Source: Ferruginibacter sp.
GTDB taxonomy: Bacteria; Bacteroidota; Bacteroidia; Chitinophagales; Chitinophagaceae
Assembly: GCA_018057635.1 (NCBI GenBank)
Contig: JAGPDJ010000001.1
Span: 1 to 24,641, forward strand
DNA: 24,641 nt
Reading direction: 5' to 3'
Position numbers and translations under genes: made by a program. The notes under the pieces are model-generated. The model saw only the letters and a program-made list of their open reading frames with translations. It did no database searches and was not told where the DNA came from. This document shows, in pieces, positions 1 through 7,446 of this stretch (positions within the stretch are counted from its first letter, which is position 1; each line of letters starts with the position of its first letter).

Positions 1-1244
1 CAGTATTCCATTTTTCTTAGTGATGGGGCCTTAAACCAGGTAAAAACAACTACGGCAAGTGTCATACATCCGCCAAAAACCACTGATGTTACGGTTCCCA
101 TCAATTTTGCAGCAACCCCGCTTTCAAACTGGCCCAGTTCATTGGAAGAATTGATGAACATACTGTTTACAGACATAACCCTTCCACGCAATTCGTCAGG
201 CGTTTTTAATTGCAGGATGGTGCTTCTAACGATCACACTTACTCCATCCATACAGCCGCTTACCAGCAATGCTGCAAAAGATAACCAGAATACTTTTGAG
301 ATGGCAAAGAGGATGATACATATCCCAAAACCGGCAACTGCAAAAAACAGGATACGTCCCTGTTGCCGCTGCAGGGGGCGGATAGTCAATGCCGTTACTG
401 TTATGATTGATCCTATATCTGTTGCAGCATTTAGCCATCCAAAACCTATGGGGCCAATATCAAGGATATCTTTTGCAAATACAGGAACCAGTGCAACAGC
501 GCCGCCAAACAATACTGCAAAAAGATCCAGTGACAATGCACCCAGTATTTCTTTTGTCTTGAAAACATAACTCAATCCTTCCTTAACACTTTGCCAGGTT
601 TTGGTCTTAACCTGAACAAAAACTGGTTTAACGGAGAGCTTATGTAGAAAAAAATACCCGACTGCAACAAGGGTAAGTACAACCAAAAAACTGAGGTTGA
701 TTCCAATAAAAGCAATGAGGAAACCGGCACTCGCATGTCCAATGATTGAGGCAACAAGCCAGGTTGCCGAACTGATAGATGCAGCTGAAGGAAGCGATTC
801 CTTGGGTACAATCTGCGAGATCATGGCCGAAAATGTGGGACCTGAAAATGCCCTGATAGCGCCAGTGAGCCCTATTACTATACAAATAAGTATTGCTATT
901 GTCCAGTGGTGCAAGTTATCATTCGTGTAACTGGCAGATAAAATAATGAGCAGGAAAATACAAAAGGTATATGCCAATACGCATCGCAACAGTAATTTCC
1001 TTTTTTCATTGATGTCAATATAATGTCCTGCATACAAAGCAAGCGACAGGGCAGGTATTACTTCAGAAAGACCAACGAATCCCAGGGCAAGTTTACTATC
1101 TGTGAGCAGGTAGATCCACCAGCCTATAACCGTACCTGTCATACGGATGCCCATAATGTAAAGGCAGCGCCCGATGATGAAATTTTTAAATTCGGGAATG
1201 CTGAAAATGCTGTAAGGATTTTTGTTAACTCCTGTTATGGGCAA
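1..1244 (-). CDS. MFS transporter, C-terminus cut by window edge
   Basis: This is a partial membrane transporter of the major facilitator superfamily with about 414 codons visible and no stop before the left edge. The translation is a run of hydrophobic helices separated by short basic loops. It includes the stretch ALYAGHYIDINEKRKLLL after the second helix, a conserved MFS loop region, and a later LRGRVMSVNSMF segment typical of the DUF894/MFS_3 enterobactin-exporter-like group. No ATG lies near the expected N-terminus. An in-frame stop sits directly before a TTG at 1244, and the sequence after it (VNKNPYSIFSIPEFKNFIIG) is the expected family N-terminus. The first ATG at 1154 would remove most of helix 1. 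A TAnnTTTG box at 1269-1262 supports the TTG start. The substrate is unknown. The gene follows the deoxynucleoside kinase on the same strand after 50 bp. Confidence 0.85.
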   Translation of the reverse strand, partial: MPITGVNKNPYSIFSIPEFKNFIIGRCLYIMGIRMTGTVIGWWIYLLTDSKLALGFVGLSEVIPALSLALYAGHYIDINEKRKLLLRCVLAYTFCIFLLIILSASYTNDNLHHWTIAILICIVIGLTGAIRAFSGPTFSAMISQIVPKESLPSAASISSATWLVASIIGHASAGFLIAFIGINLSFLVVLTLVAVGYFFLHKLSVKPVFVQVKTKTWQSVKEGLSYVFKTKEILGALSLDLFAVLFGGAVALVPVFAKDILDIGPIGFGWLNAATDIGSIITVTALTIRPLQRQQGRILFFAVAGFGICIILFAISKVFWLSFAALLVSGCMDGVSVIVRSTILQLKTPDELRGRVMSVNSMFINSSNELGQFESGVAAKLMGTVTSVVFGGCMTLAVVVFTWFKAPSLRKMEY

Positions 1245-1261
1245 TTAGAAATATGTTTTTA

Positions 1262-1269
1262 CAAATATA
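1262..1269 (-). promoter_or_regulatory. Candidate -7 box of the MFS gene
   Basis: The minus strand reads TATATTTG, a perfect match to the Bacteroidota primary-sigma -7 consensus TAnnTTTG. It ends about 17 bases before the TTG start at 1244, giving a leader of roughly 10 bases. No clear TTG is seen at the -33 spacing, only a T-rich stretch. The assignment is therefore by consensus and position only. Confidence 0.4.
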
Positions 1270-1294
1270 AATTCATTTTATGCCGGAGAAAAAT

Positions 1295-1927
1295 TTAAGG
1301 CAGGCTGATAAAATGCTGTCCATCATCATATTCTTTATCGAGGGCATCAATAACGGTTTTTAAATGAGTTTCGTTACCCAGGAAATCGGCATTGCTGGTA
1401 TCTATAAACAGTGTTTTGATATTGTGTTGTTTGATATATGCAGTATAAGTTTCCTGTAATGAAAATAAGTAATCATTTGGGATACTTTGTTCATAAGTGC
1501 GGTTTCTTTTTCGTATATTCTCCTGGAGTTTATTTACCGGTGAATGCAGGTAGATGAGTATATCCGGCTGAACGATTTGGGGATTTATGATTTCAAATAA
1601 TTTTTGATACAACCTGAATTCTTCATCAGGTAAATTTACTTTTGCAAAAAGCAGGCATTTGGTAAACAGGTAATCTGAAACAGTTACTGTATGAAACATA
1701 TCTTTTGTTTGCAACAGGTCTTTCAGTTGCTTATATCGTTCGGCCATGAAAAAAAGTTCCAGAGGAAATGCATACTGTTCAGGGCTTTCATAGAATTTAG
1801 GCAGGAAAGGATTATCTGCAAATTCTTCCAGAACCAGCCTCGCCTGAAAGTGTTTACTCAGCAAATGAGCTAGTGTTGTTTTGCCGGCACCGATGTTCCC
1901 TTCAATGGTTATAAAATTATACTTCAT
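1295..1927 (-). CDS. Deoxynucleoside kinase (dAK/dGK family)
   Basis: A 210-residue cytoplasmic kinase of the deoxynucleoside kinase family that phosphorylates deoxyribonucleosides for nucleotide salvage. Visible motifs are the P-loop GNIGAGKT at residues 10-17, an EEFADNPFLPKFY segment near residue 34 that supplies the conserved substrate-contacting glutamate, an SDYLFTKCLLFAK stretch equivalent to the DRS region, and an arginine-rich lid RKRNRTYEQSIPNDYL. The length is normal for bacterial dAK/dGK enzymes. The sequence does not settle whether deoxyadenosine or deoxyguanosine is preferred. The gene lies 36 bp downstream of folK on the same strand and is probably cotranscribed with it. Confidence 0.9.
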   Translation of the reverse strand: MKYNFITIEGNIGAGKTTLAHLLSKHFQARLVLEEFADNPFLPKFYESPEQYAFPLELFFMAERYKQLKDLLQTKDMFHTVTVSDYLFTKCLLFAKVNLPDEEFRLYQKLFEIINPQIVQPDILIYLHSPVNKLQENIRKRNRTYEQSIPNDYLFSLQETYTAYIKQHNIKTLFIDTSNADFLGNETHLKTVIDALDKEYDDGQHFISLP

Positions 1928-1963
1928 CCTGCTGCAAAATAAGTGGAAACAATTTACTGTGAA

Positions 1964-2443
1964 TTATTTTTTTTTCACATCCAGTTTATCCGGGCATTTT
2001 AGTAGTAAATGGTGGTTAGATTCATGCAGCACCGGATGAATGAAATTGGGCGAAAGTTCATTTAACGGCACCAAAACAAAACGCCTGTATTGGATAGCAG
2101 GGTGTGGGATTACCAGGTTTTCAGTAAGGACCACTTCTTTACCAAAAAATAAAATATCAATGTCAATGATACGTGGAGCATTTTTTTCTGTTCTAACTCT
2201 GCCCATTTGTTTTTCAATGGATAAAATGGCTTGCATTGTTTGTTCAGCAGTGAGGTTTGTTTCAACGATCAATACCTGGTTCAGGAAATCGGGCTGGTCA
2301 GTTTTTCCCCATGCTGCTGTTTGATAAAGCCCGGATTGCCTGCTTACTTTACCAATTTTTTTTTCAATGATTGAAATCGCTTTCTTAAGTTGCAGCCTGC
2401 AGTTGCCCATGTTGCTGCCGGTAAGCAGGTATATTTTATTCAT
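1964..2443 (-). CDS. folK: 2-amino-4-hydroxy-6-hydroxymethyldihydropteridine diphosphokinase (HPPK)
   Basis: A 159-residue cytoplasmic enzyme that transfers pyrophosphate from ATP to 6-hydroxymethyl-7,8-dihydropterin in folate synthesis. It starts with LLTGSNMGN, the family N-terminus, followed by QTAAWGKTDQPDFLNQV, which forms the pterin-binding part. The signature APRIIDIDILFFG carries the two Mg-binding aspartates D94 and D96, and a conserved HP lies at 114-115. Length is normal for the family. Its ATG sits inside the 3' end of the upstream RES toxin gene with an 8-bp overlap, which suggests translational coupling. The deoxynucleoside kinase follows after 36 bp. A folate gene headed by a toxin-antitoxin pair is unusual; see the findings. 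Confidence 0.95.
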   Translation of the reverse strand: MNKIYLLTGSNMGNCRLQLKKAISIIEKKIGKVSRQSGLYQTAAWGKTDQPDFLNQVLIVETNLTAEQTMQAILSIEKQMGRVRTEKNAPRIIDIDILFFGKEVVLTENLVIPHPAIQYRRFVLVPLNELSPNFIHPVLHESNHHLLLKCPDKLDVKKK

Positions 2444-2897
2444 TTGTCAGTTGAAGCCGTTTATCAAATTCAAAAATTTTGGTTGAAGTAATTTTTACCT
2501 TTCCGGAATCAGGGTGCCTTGGGTTGATAATGAAATTATTCTCCGGTTCTACAATTGCCGAAGGCACTTTCAGGAAAAGTGATTGCTGTGTTCTTAAAAA
2601 TTCATCTCCTATATATTGCGAATAGGTATAATCATCTTTCCAGCCTTTTTTTAAACGGGATCCCATGATCACAGCGGGTTTGATATGGTCAGGTATTGTA
2701 ATTGTTACGATGTGGTAGTCTGCAGGTTGTTTAAATTTTTTCAGGTTTACCAGTATCTCCAGCACAGCAAGCGAAATGTTTTCGGTACAATATACAGCAT
2801 GCATGCCAACAGAGTTCCACCTGCCCCCATAAAGCCTGGAGCCATTGCCGGAAAGGTCTTTTTTATATTCCCCGCTTGCAAGCCTGTAAATAGTCAT
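2436..2897 (-). CDS. RES-domain toxin of a type II toxin-antitoxin pair
   Basis: A 153-residue protein of the RES family. Characterised members such as MbcT and the Pseudomonas RES toxin destroy NAD+. The residues that name the family are visible: Arg26 in GGRWNS, Glu47 in SLAVLEIL and Ser113 in VPSAIVEPENNFIINP. The conserved Tyr36 and the downstream INPRHPD motif are also present, so the domain appears complete and potentially active. Its ATG overlaps the end of the upstream antitoxin gene by 4 bp (ATGA), and its own end overlaps the folK start by 8 bp. This antitoxin-then-toxin order matches known Xre/RES loci. The assignment to family is firm; the toxic activity is inferred. Confidence 0.92.
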   Translation of the reverse strand: MTIYRLASGEYKKDLSGNGSRLYGGRWNSVGMHAVYCTENISLAVLEILVNLKKFKQPADYHIVTITIPDHIKPAVIMGSRLKKGWKDDYTYSQYIGDEFLRTQQSLFLKVPSAIVEPENNFIINPRHPDSGKVKITSTKIFEFDKRLQLTNE

Positions 2898-3349
2898 GAT
2901 AATATTCCGTGTTCTATTCTTCCCAATTGGGTTAGTATTTTTTGTATGCCGTCATAATTTGTAAGTGAAACAAATGAAAGTTCACCTTCCAGCATCGGAG
3001 GGTTTGAATGAAGCCACTCATAAAAAAGGCTTGTTTTCCCAAAAACTTTTTTACCCTTGTTTAGCACATCGTTTATCTGGTGAAATCTTTCAGCATTAAT
3101 AGGGGCAAATGTTCCATTGTTTTTTGCATAACGCTGAAGCGTTCTTTCACTAACATGCAAAATAGCAGCCCATTCTGCAAGGGTAAACGGAGTTTTATCT
3201 GCAGTTTTTTTAAATTCTGCAAAAGTGAAATCCTTTACTAATGGAATATTCTTTAAAGGGATATATTGTACAGCCGGTTCATTTAACTTATTAGAAATGC
3301 CAGCCTGTTTCACTTTCGTTTTTGCAGGGGCTCGTTTGATATTTTTCAT
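2894..3349 (-). CDS. Xre/MbcA/ParS-type antitoxin with DUF2384-like toxin-binding domain
   Basis: This is the antitoxin partner of the RES toxin. The open frame extends up to an ATG at 3388 (164 residues), but I prefer the ATG at 3349 (MKNIKRAP, 151 residues). The first 13 codons of the longer form consist of two copies of a 14-bp operator-like repeat with a TAnnTTTG box between them, so transcription probably starts downstream of 3388. In the longer numbering a helix-turn-helix region lies at about 66-88 (FTLAEWAAILHVSERTLQRY). The C-terminal toxin-binding part lies at about 115-164, with the family features WLHSNPPMLEGE and a LGRIEHGI ending. The N-terminus is lysine-rich. It is expected to repress its own promoter together with the toxin. 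Confidence 0.88.
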   Translation of the reverse strand: MKNIKRAPAKTKVKQAGISNKLNEPAVQYIPLKNIPLVKDFTFAEFKKTADKTPFTLAEWAAILHVSERTLQRYAKNNGTFAPINAERFHQINDVLNKGKKVFGKTSLFYEWLHSNPPMLEGELSFVSLTNYDGIQKILTQLGRIEHGILS

Positions 3350-3352
3350 AAC

Positions 3353-3366
3353 TACGACATTTGTCA
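3353..3366. repeat. Operator-like direct repeat, copy 1
   Basis: TACGACATTTGTCA, containing the palindrome GACATTTGTC; identical to the copy at 3374-3387. Confidence 0.9.
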
Positions 3367-3373
3367 CCAAATT

Positions 3374-3387
3374 TACGACATTTGTCA
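3374..3387. repeat. Operator-like direct repeat, copy 2
   Basis: TACGACATTTGTCA, identical to the copy at 3353-3366 and offset from it by 21 bp. Confidence 0.9.
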
Positions 3388-3419
3388 TTAAAATTGAAGT
3401 TATTTTAAATTATTTGCGA

Positions 3420-3427
3420 TAGCTTTG
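3420..3427 (+). promoter_or_regulatory. Candidate -7 box of the ABC permease gene
   Basis: TAGCTTTG matches TAnnTTTG perfectly and ends 18 bases before the ATG at 3446. A TTG at 3394-3396 could be the -33 element with a long spacer of 23 bases. This makes the 3349-3446 gap a divergent promoter region for the antitoxin operon and the permease. Confidence 0.5.
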
Positions 3428-3445
3428 CCTCATTAAAGTGTTACC

Positions 3446-4567
3446 ATGCAACAATATAGCCAGTTAAAGGCTTTTTTAGCGATTCTAAATGCCAGTTTTC
3501 GTTCCATTCTCAGTACTCCGACTTCATTGTTCTTCAGTTTTTTATTCCCCGTAATTTTCATATTTATCTTTGGTTCTTTTGGCGAAGGGAATGGTGTTCA
3601 TTATAAAATAGCACTATCAGATAATAGTGATACAACCAACGAAGTATATGATAGCATTAAAGTAAACCCGTTAATTACCATTGTTTCGTTTAAGAAACCC
3701 GATGGCAGTTCTGATACTGCAGCTAAAAGAATTGCCCTTGTTAAAGACAGGATATCTGCCATTGTAAGTATCCAAAAACAAAAAGACAGTTCAGGGGTTT
3801 TCCGTTATGTTATTTACGATACATCAACAAACGCCAGCGGGAATGCAATTGCAGCATTGCAGCAGGTTTTTTCTAATATTACAAATACCATCGCATTAAA
3901 AAAACTGCCACAAAATTCAAAGCCGGCAGTTGTGCCCCACGTTTATGCAGTGAGGGAATACAGGAACATAGATTTTGTTTTACCCGGGATGCTTGGTTTT
4001 TCTATTTTATTCTCCACATTATTTGGAATTTCATTCATCTTTTTCCAGTTCAGGCAGCAACTTATTTTAAAGCGATTTTATGCAACGCCGGTGAGCAGGA
4101 TGAATATTTTATTGGGAATTGGAATAAGCCGGCTCGTTTTTCAACTGATTAATGTAGTAATGCTGATTGCCATGGGGTACTTTTTTATGAATTTTACACT
4201 GGTACACGGGTTTCTTACTTTCATTGAAATGGTTGTACTTACCATATTCATGCTCCTGCTTTTGCTTGGAGTAGGATTGATCTTCAGCAGTATTGTGAAG
4301 TCTGATACTGCTATCCCGTTGCTGATAAATTTGTTTGCATTTCCCCAGATGTTGCTTGCCGGAACATTTTTTTCAATTGAAGTTTTCCCGGTATGGCTGC
4401 AAAAGATCTGTCTCTATGGTTTACCGCTAACTCAATACAATGATGCCATGCGTAAATTGTCATTTACCGGCCTGCACTTATGGAATTGCTGGAAAGAGTT
4501 GGGCATTCTCGCCATTTGGATGGGTATAATTTATGTTGTTGCAATTAAAGTATTTAAATGGGAATAA
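3446..4567 (+). CDS. ABC-2 type transporter permease
   Basis: A 373-residue inner-membrane permease of the ABC-2 family. One transmembrane helix lies at about 28-45, followed by a large extracytoplasmic domain at about 46-175, then a cluster of about five helices from about 177 to the C-terminus. The sequence LKRFYATPVSRMNILLG (208-224) after the second helix is the cytoplasmic coupling region typical of these permeases. No ATP-binding subunit is encoded next to it: upstream is the divergent antitoxin operon and downstream, after 3 bp, an SRPBCC protein. The partner ATPase must be elsewhere. The substrate cannot be told. Confidence 0.88.
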   Translation: MQQYSQLKAFLAILNASFRSILSTPTSLFFSFLFPVIFIFIFGSFGEGNGVHYKIALSDNSDTTNEVYDSIKVNPLITIVSFKKPDGSSDTAAKRIALVKDRISAIVSIQKQKDSSGVFRYVIYDTSTNASGNAIAALQQVFSNITNTIALKKLPQNSKPAVVPHVYAVREYRNIDFVLPGMLGFSILFSTLFGISFIFFQFRQQLILKRFYATPVSRMNILLGIGISRLVFQLINVVMLIAMGYFFMNFTLVHGFLTFIEMVVLTIFMLLLLLGVGLIFSSIVKSDTAIPLLINLFAFPQMLLAGTFFSIEVFPVWLQKICLYGLPLTQYNDAMRKLSFTGLHLWNCWKELGILAIWMGIIYVVAIKVFKWE

Positions 4568-4570
4568 ACT

Positions 4571-5098
4571 ATGAGGTTAATTAAGGGAGTAATACTGGCT
4601 GTTACAGGATTGTTTATTGTAGTAACATTGTTTTCATTGCTGATGCCTTCCCGGGTAATGACGGTGAAGTCTGTTGTAATTCATGGAAATGTTCCGGAAG
4701 TATTTGAAAAGATTTCCAACCTTGAAAACTGGAAACAATGGCATCCTGTTTTTATGCAGGATACTACTGCAGTACGTTTCAGCAACCCGTCTTTTGGCAA
4801 TCATGCATTTGCAGAATGGACTAAGAACGGAAAGCAAATTAAATTGCTTGTTACAGCATTAGTCCCGGGGCAACTGAATGCTTCTTTGCTGCGTGATGGT
4901 GCAATTGAATCGGATAATATAATCCTGGTTACCCCGTTAAATGACCTTAACAATGTGCAGGCAGAATGGAGAGTTGTTACAAAACTGAAATGGTATCCTT
5001 GGGAAAAATTTTCAGGGATATTCATTGATAATATTACCGGGCCCGGTTATGAAACGGCACTGAATAATTTGAAAGAACTGATTGAAGGGAAACCTTAG
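4571..5098 (+). CDS. Membrane-anchored SRPBCC (polyketide cyclase/START-like) protein
   Basis: A 175-residue protein with one N-terminal membrane helix at about 5-26, followed by a domain with the SRPBCC pattern. That pattern includes the early strand VKSVVIHGNVPEVFEKISNL, the tryptophans in NWKQWHPVF, and a C-terminal long helix at about 155-172. Proteins of this fold bind small hydrophobic ligands, but no ligand or activity can be inferred here. The gene follows the ABC permease with a 3-bp gap and is almost certainly in the same operon. Its stop codon faces the stop of anmK, 3 bp away on the other strand, with no obvious terminator between them. Confidence 0.75.
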   Translation: MRLIKGVILAVTGLFIVVTLFSLLMPSRVMTVKSVVIHGNVPEVFEKISNLENWKQWHPVFMQDTTAVRFSNPSFGNHAFAEWTKNGKQIKLLVTALVPGQLNASLLRDGAIESDNIILVTPLNDLNNVQAEWRVVTKLKWYPWEKFSGIFIDNITGPGYETALNNLKELIEGKP

Positions 5099-5101
5099 CA
5101 G

Positions 5102-6313
5102 CTAACCCGGAAAACTGATCTTACCCATAGTGATAGCGGGCATATTTGGTAACAAGTCACCATTAACAGAGAATATTTCGGGGCTTCCACAAATGCATTC
5201 ATTGGCTAAAATTGCAAATAACACAGCCTCTTTGGCATCGGGATCAATGCCCAGGTGTTTGGTTGAAAAAAATGTGCAGCCCGGTAACTGAGCTTGCAGG
5301 AATTGCATCAGCAATGGGTTGTGCACTCCGCCGCCACTGGTATATATGCATACATTTTCATTGTTTCTAAAATTGCTGTTGATGGCTTCCGCAATGTTAT
5401 CTGCAGAAAATTTAGTAAGCGTACACAATGTATCTTCTATACCAAGTGAGTTTGTTCCTGAACGATCTTTAGCCGCATGCAGGTAATTGAGGTTGAATAA
5501 TTCCGGCCCGGTCGTTTTTGGAAAAGGTATTTTAAAAAAAACATCATCTTTTAGGGCTGTTAATAATTCATGGTTGATATTACCTTGCCGGGCAACTGCA
5601 GCATGTTCATCAAAATGTTTCCCGGGAAAATGCTGCTGGATCAATGCATCCATCAATGTATTGCCGGGCCCGGTATCTGAGCAAATAATTTCTGCTGCTT
5701 TTAAATTACCCGGAAGATATGTGAAGTTTGAAATGCCCCCGATATTGAGTAATATCCTTTCTTCTCCTTCTTTACTGAATAATAAGTAATCGCCATAAAC
5801 AGCCAGTGGAGCGCCCTCACCACCGGCAGCTACATGTTTTTGCCTGAAATCGCTGATGGTTATGATACCTGTCTTTACAGCAATATGATCACCATCTCCA
5901 ATCTGCAATGTTCCATTAATTTTATATTCGGGAAACAGCCGGCTTTTGGGTGAATGAAAAATTGTTTGGCCATGGCTGGCAATAAAGTCTATTTGTTCCT
6001 TTTTAATCTTCCATTGCTGCATGCATTCATTTACCATTTCGGCATGTTTTATGCCAATGGCTTCATTCAATAAGCACAGGTGCCGGAGGTCAATATTTTT
6101 TTTAGAAAAAACAGCTTTCACTTCAAGCTTAAAACCGGTATCATACGCAATCGTTGTAAATTCTTTTATTGTGATAGTTGTTTCAAGTCCATTTCCTTTT
6201 ATTTCACACAAGGCTATATCCAAACCATCCAGAGAAGTTCCGCTCATGAGCCCAATTGCCAGGCGTGAACTTTTGGAAGCTACCTGTATTAATTTTTGGA
6301 TGTTCTTATTCAT
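5102..6313 (-). CDS. anmK: Anhydro-N-acetylmuramic acid kinase
   Basis: A 403-residue cytoplasmic kinase that converts 1,6-anhydro-MurNAc from cell-wall turnover into MurNAc-6-phosphate by coupled ring hydrolysis and phosphorylation. The nucleotide-binding signature [12 protein letters not shown] lies at 21-32. ASHGQTIFH (112-120), [12 protein letters not shown] (164-175) and GGISNF (192-197) follow. The catalytic aspartate is D213 in [12 protein letters not shown], and a late [10 protein letters not shown] forms part of the ATP site. The length is slightly above the usual 360-390. The ATG overlaps the queG stop by 4 bp (ATGA), so the two are likely translationally coupled although their pathways are unrelated. 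Confidence 0.95.
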   Translation of the reverse strand: MNKNIQKLIQVASKSSRLAIGLMSGTSLDGLDIALCEIKGNGLETTITIKEFTTIAYDTGFKLEVKAVFSKKNIDLRHLCLLNEAIGIKHAEMVNECMQQWKIKKEQIDFIASHGQTIFHSPKSRLFPEYKINGTLQIGDGDHIAVKTGIITISDFRQKHVAAGGEGAPLAVYGDYLLFSKEGEERILLNIGGISNFTYLPGNLKAAEIICSDTGPGNTLMDALIQQHFPGKHFDEHAAVARQGNINHELLTALKDDVFFKIPFPKTTGPELFNLNYLHAAKDRSGTNSLGIEDTLCTLTKFSADNIAEAINSNFRNNENVCIYTSGGGVHNPLLMQFLQAQLPGCTFFSTKHLGIDPDAKEAVLFAILANECICGSPEIFSVNGDLLPNMPAITMGKISFPG

Positions 6314-7242
6314 TTTTGTTGTATAAAATTTAGATTCCGTTTGATGCCTTTGAATTTTGACCTTTTTAATGGAGAATCGCGGAAAATATTCTTAAAACCT
6401 TCTTCTGTAAGCGCTTCCCAGTCGGATGTTGTAAAATTGAGTATTTCGGGAATTGGTTTGAATTTAATTTCATGTGTTGGTTTTGCAAATCTGTTCCAAG
6501 GGCACACATCCTGGCAAACATCACAGCCAAACATCCAATTGCTGAATTTGCCTTTCATGTAATCCGGTACCAGGGAATCTTTCAGTTCAATGGTGAAATA
6601 TGATATGCATTTGCTCCCATCTATTACTTTGCCAGGAAGAATGGCTTCAGTAGGGCAATGATCAATACACTTAGTGCAGGTGCCGCAATAATCTTTTACA
6701 TATGGATTATCATAATCAAGATCAAGATCAAGTATTAATGTAGCAATAAAAAAATAAGAACCATTCTTTTTATTGATCAGGTTCCCATTCTTGCCAATAA
6801 AACCGAGCCCGCTTTTTTGTGCCCAGGATCTTTCAAGAACTGGAGCACTGTCAACAAACCCTCTGCCATTAATGTCCCCGGTTTTAAGTTTGATTAATTC
6901 TATAAAGGTTTTCAATTTTTCCCTGATCACTTCATGATAATCTGTACCAAAAGCATATTTGGAAATTTTGGGAGCGGAGTTATTTTGTTTTTCAGTAGGA
7001 AAATAGTTTAATAATAACGTAATTACCGACTTTGCTCCTGGCACCAGCCTGGCAGGGTCTACCCTTTGGTCAAAATAGTTTTCCATGTAGTGCATCTTTC
7101 CATGCATACCTTTATTCAGCCAGCTTTCCAGCCTTTTTGCATCATGATCAAGGTACACAGCTTTAGAAATGCCGCAATGGTCAAAGCCAAGCGCAGTAGC
7201 TGTTTGTTTGATATGTAATGTAACCGGTGTTTTTTTATACAT
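6310..7242 (-). CDS. queG: Epoxyqueuosine reductase
   Basis: A 310-residue cobalamin- and iron-sulfur-dependent enzyme that performs the last step of queuosine synthesis, reducing epoxyqueuosine to queuosine in the tRNA wobble position. The cobalamin-binding half has the conserved [20 protein letters not shown] segment with the catalytic aspartate D131. It is followed by [10 protein letters not shown] and a ferredoxin-like region with [16 protein letters not shown] (Cys186, 189, 192, 196), Cys212, and [11 protein letters not shown] (Cys240, 243, 247) for two 4Fe-4S clusters. It lacks the extra C-terminal HEAT-repeat part found in longer homologues. It is the first gene of the queG-anmK pair. 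Confidence 0.94.
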   Translation of the reverse strand: MYKKTPVTLHIKQTATALGFDHCGISKAVYLDHDAKRLESWLNKGMHGKMHYMENYFDQRVDPARLVPGAKSVITLLLNYFPTEKQNNSAPKISKYAFGTDYHEVIREKLKTFIELIKLKTGDINGRGFVDSAPVLERSWAQKSGLGFIGKNGNLINKKNGSYFFIATLILDLDLDYDNPYVKDYCGTCTKCIDHCPTEAILPGKVIDGSKCISYFTIELKDSLVPDYMKGKFSNWMFGCDVCQDVCPWNRFAKPTHEIKFKPIPEILNFTTSDWEALTEEGFKNIFRDSPLKRSKFKGIKRNLNFIQQK

Positions 7243-7446
7243 TATTTTAAAATACAGTCACTGGAATAAAACAGGTAATTCGTGAACTATAAAAATACAA
7301 AACAGAGGGGGTACTTTATAATTTAATCGCGATGTATTAAGAATGGGATGTAATCAAACTGGTATAAAAGCAAAACCAATTTGCTGGCTGTTCAGCAGCA
7401 AGTAATTGAACAGGCTATTAAAAATACATGAATAACGGGTGTGGAA

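Larger units (their letters stand above)
3353..3387 (-). promoter_or_regulatory. Putative Xre/RES operator and core promoter
   Basis: The plus strand carries TACGACATTTGTCA twice, at 3353-3366 and 3374-3387, identical over 14 bases and exactly 21 bp apart, about two helical turns. Each copy holds the small palindrome GACA-TT-TGTC. On the minus strand the bases between and overlapping the copies (3375-3368) read TAAATTTG, a perfect TAnnTTTG -7 box, so protein bound to the repeats would cover the promoter. A start of transcription near 3362 would leave about a dozen bases before the ATG at 3349. Binding by the neighbouring antitoxin is inferred. Confidence 0.7.

Noticed and set aside
142..570. 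142-codon plus-strand open frame near the left edge
   Set aside because: It is antisense to the MFS transporter, which is well supported by its hydrophobic helix pattern and conserved loops.
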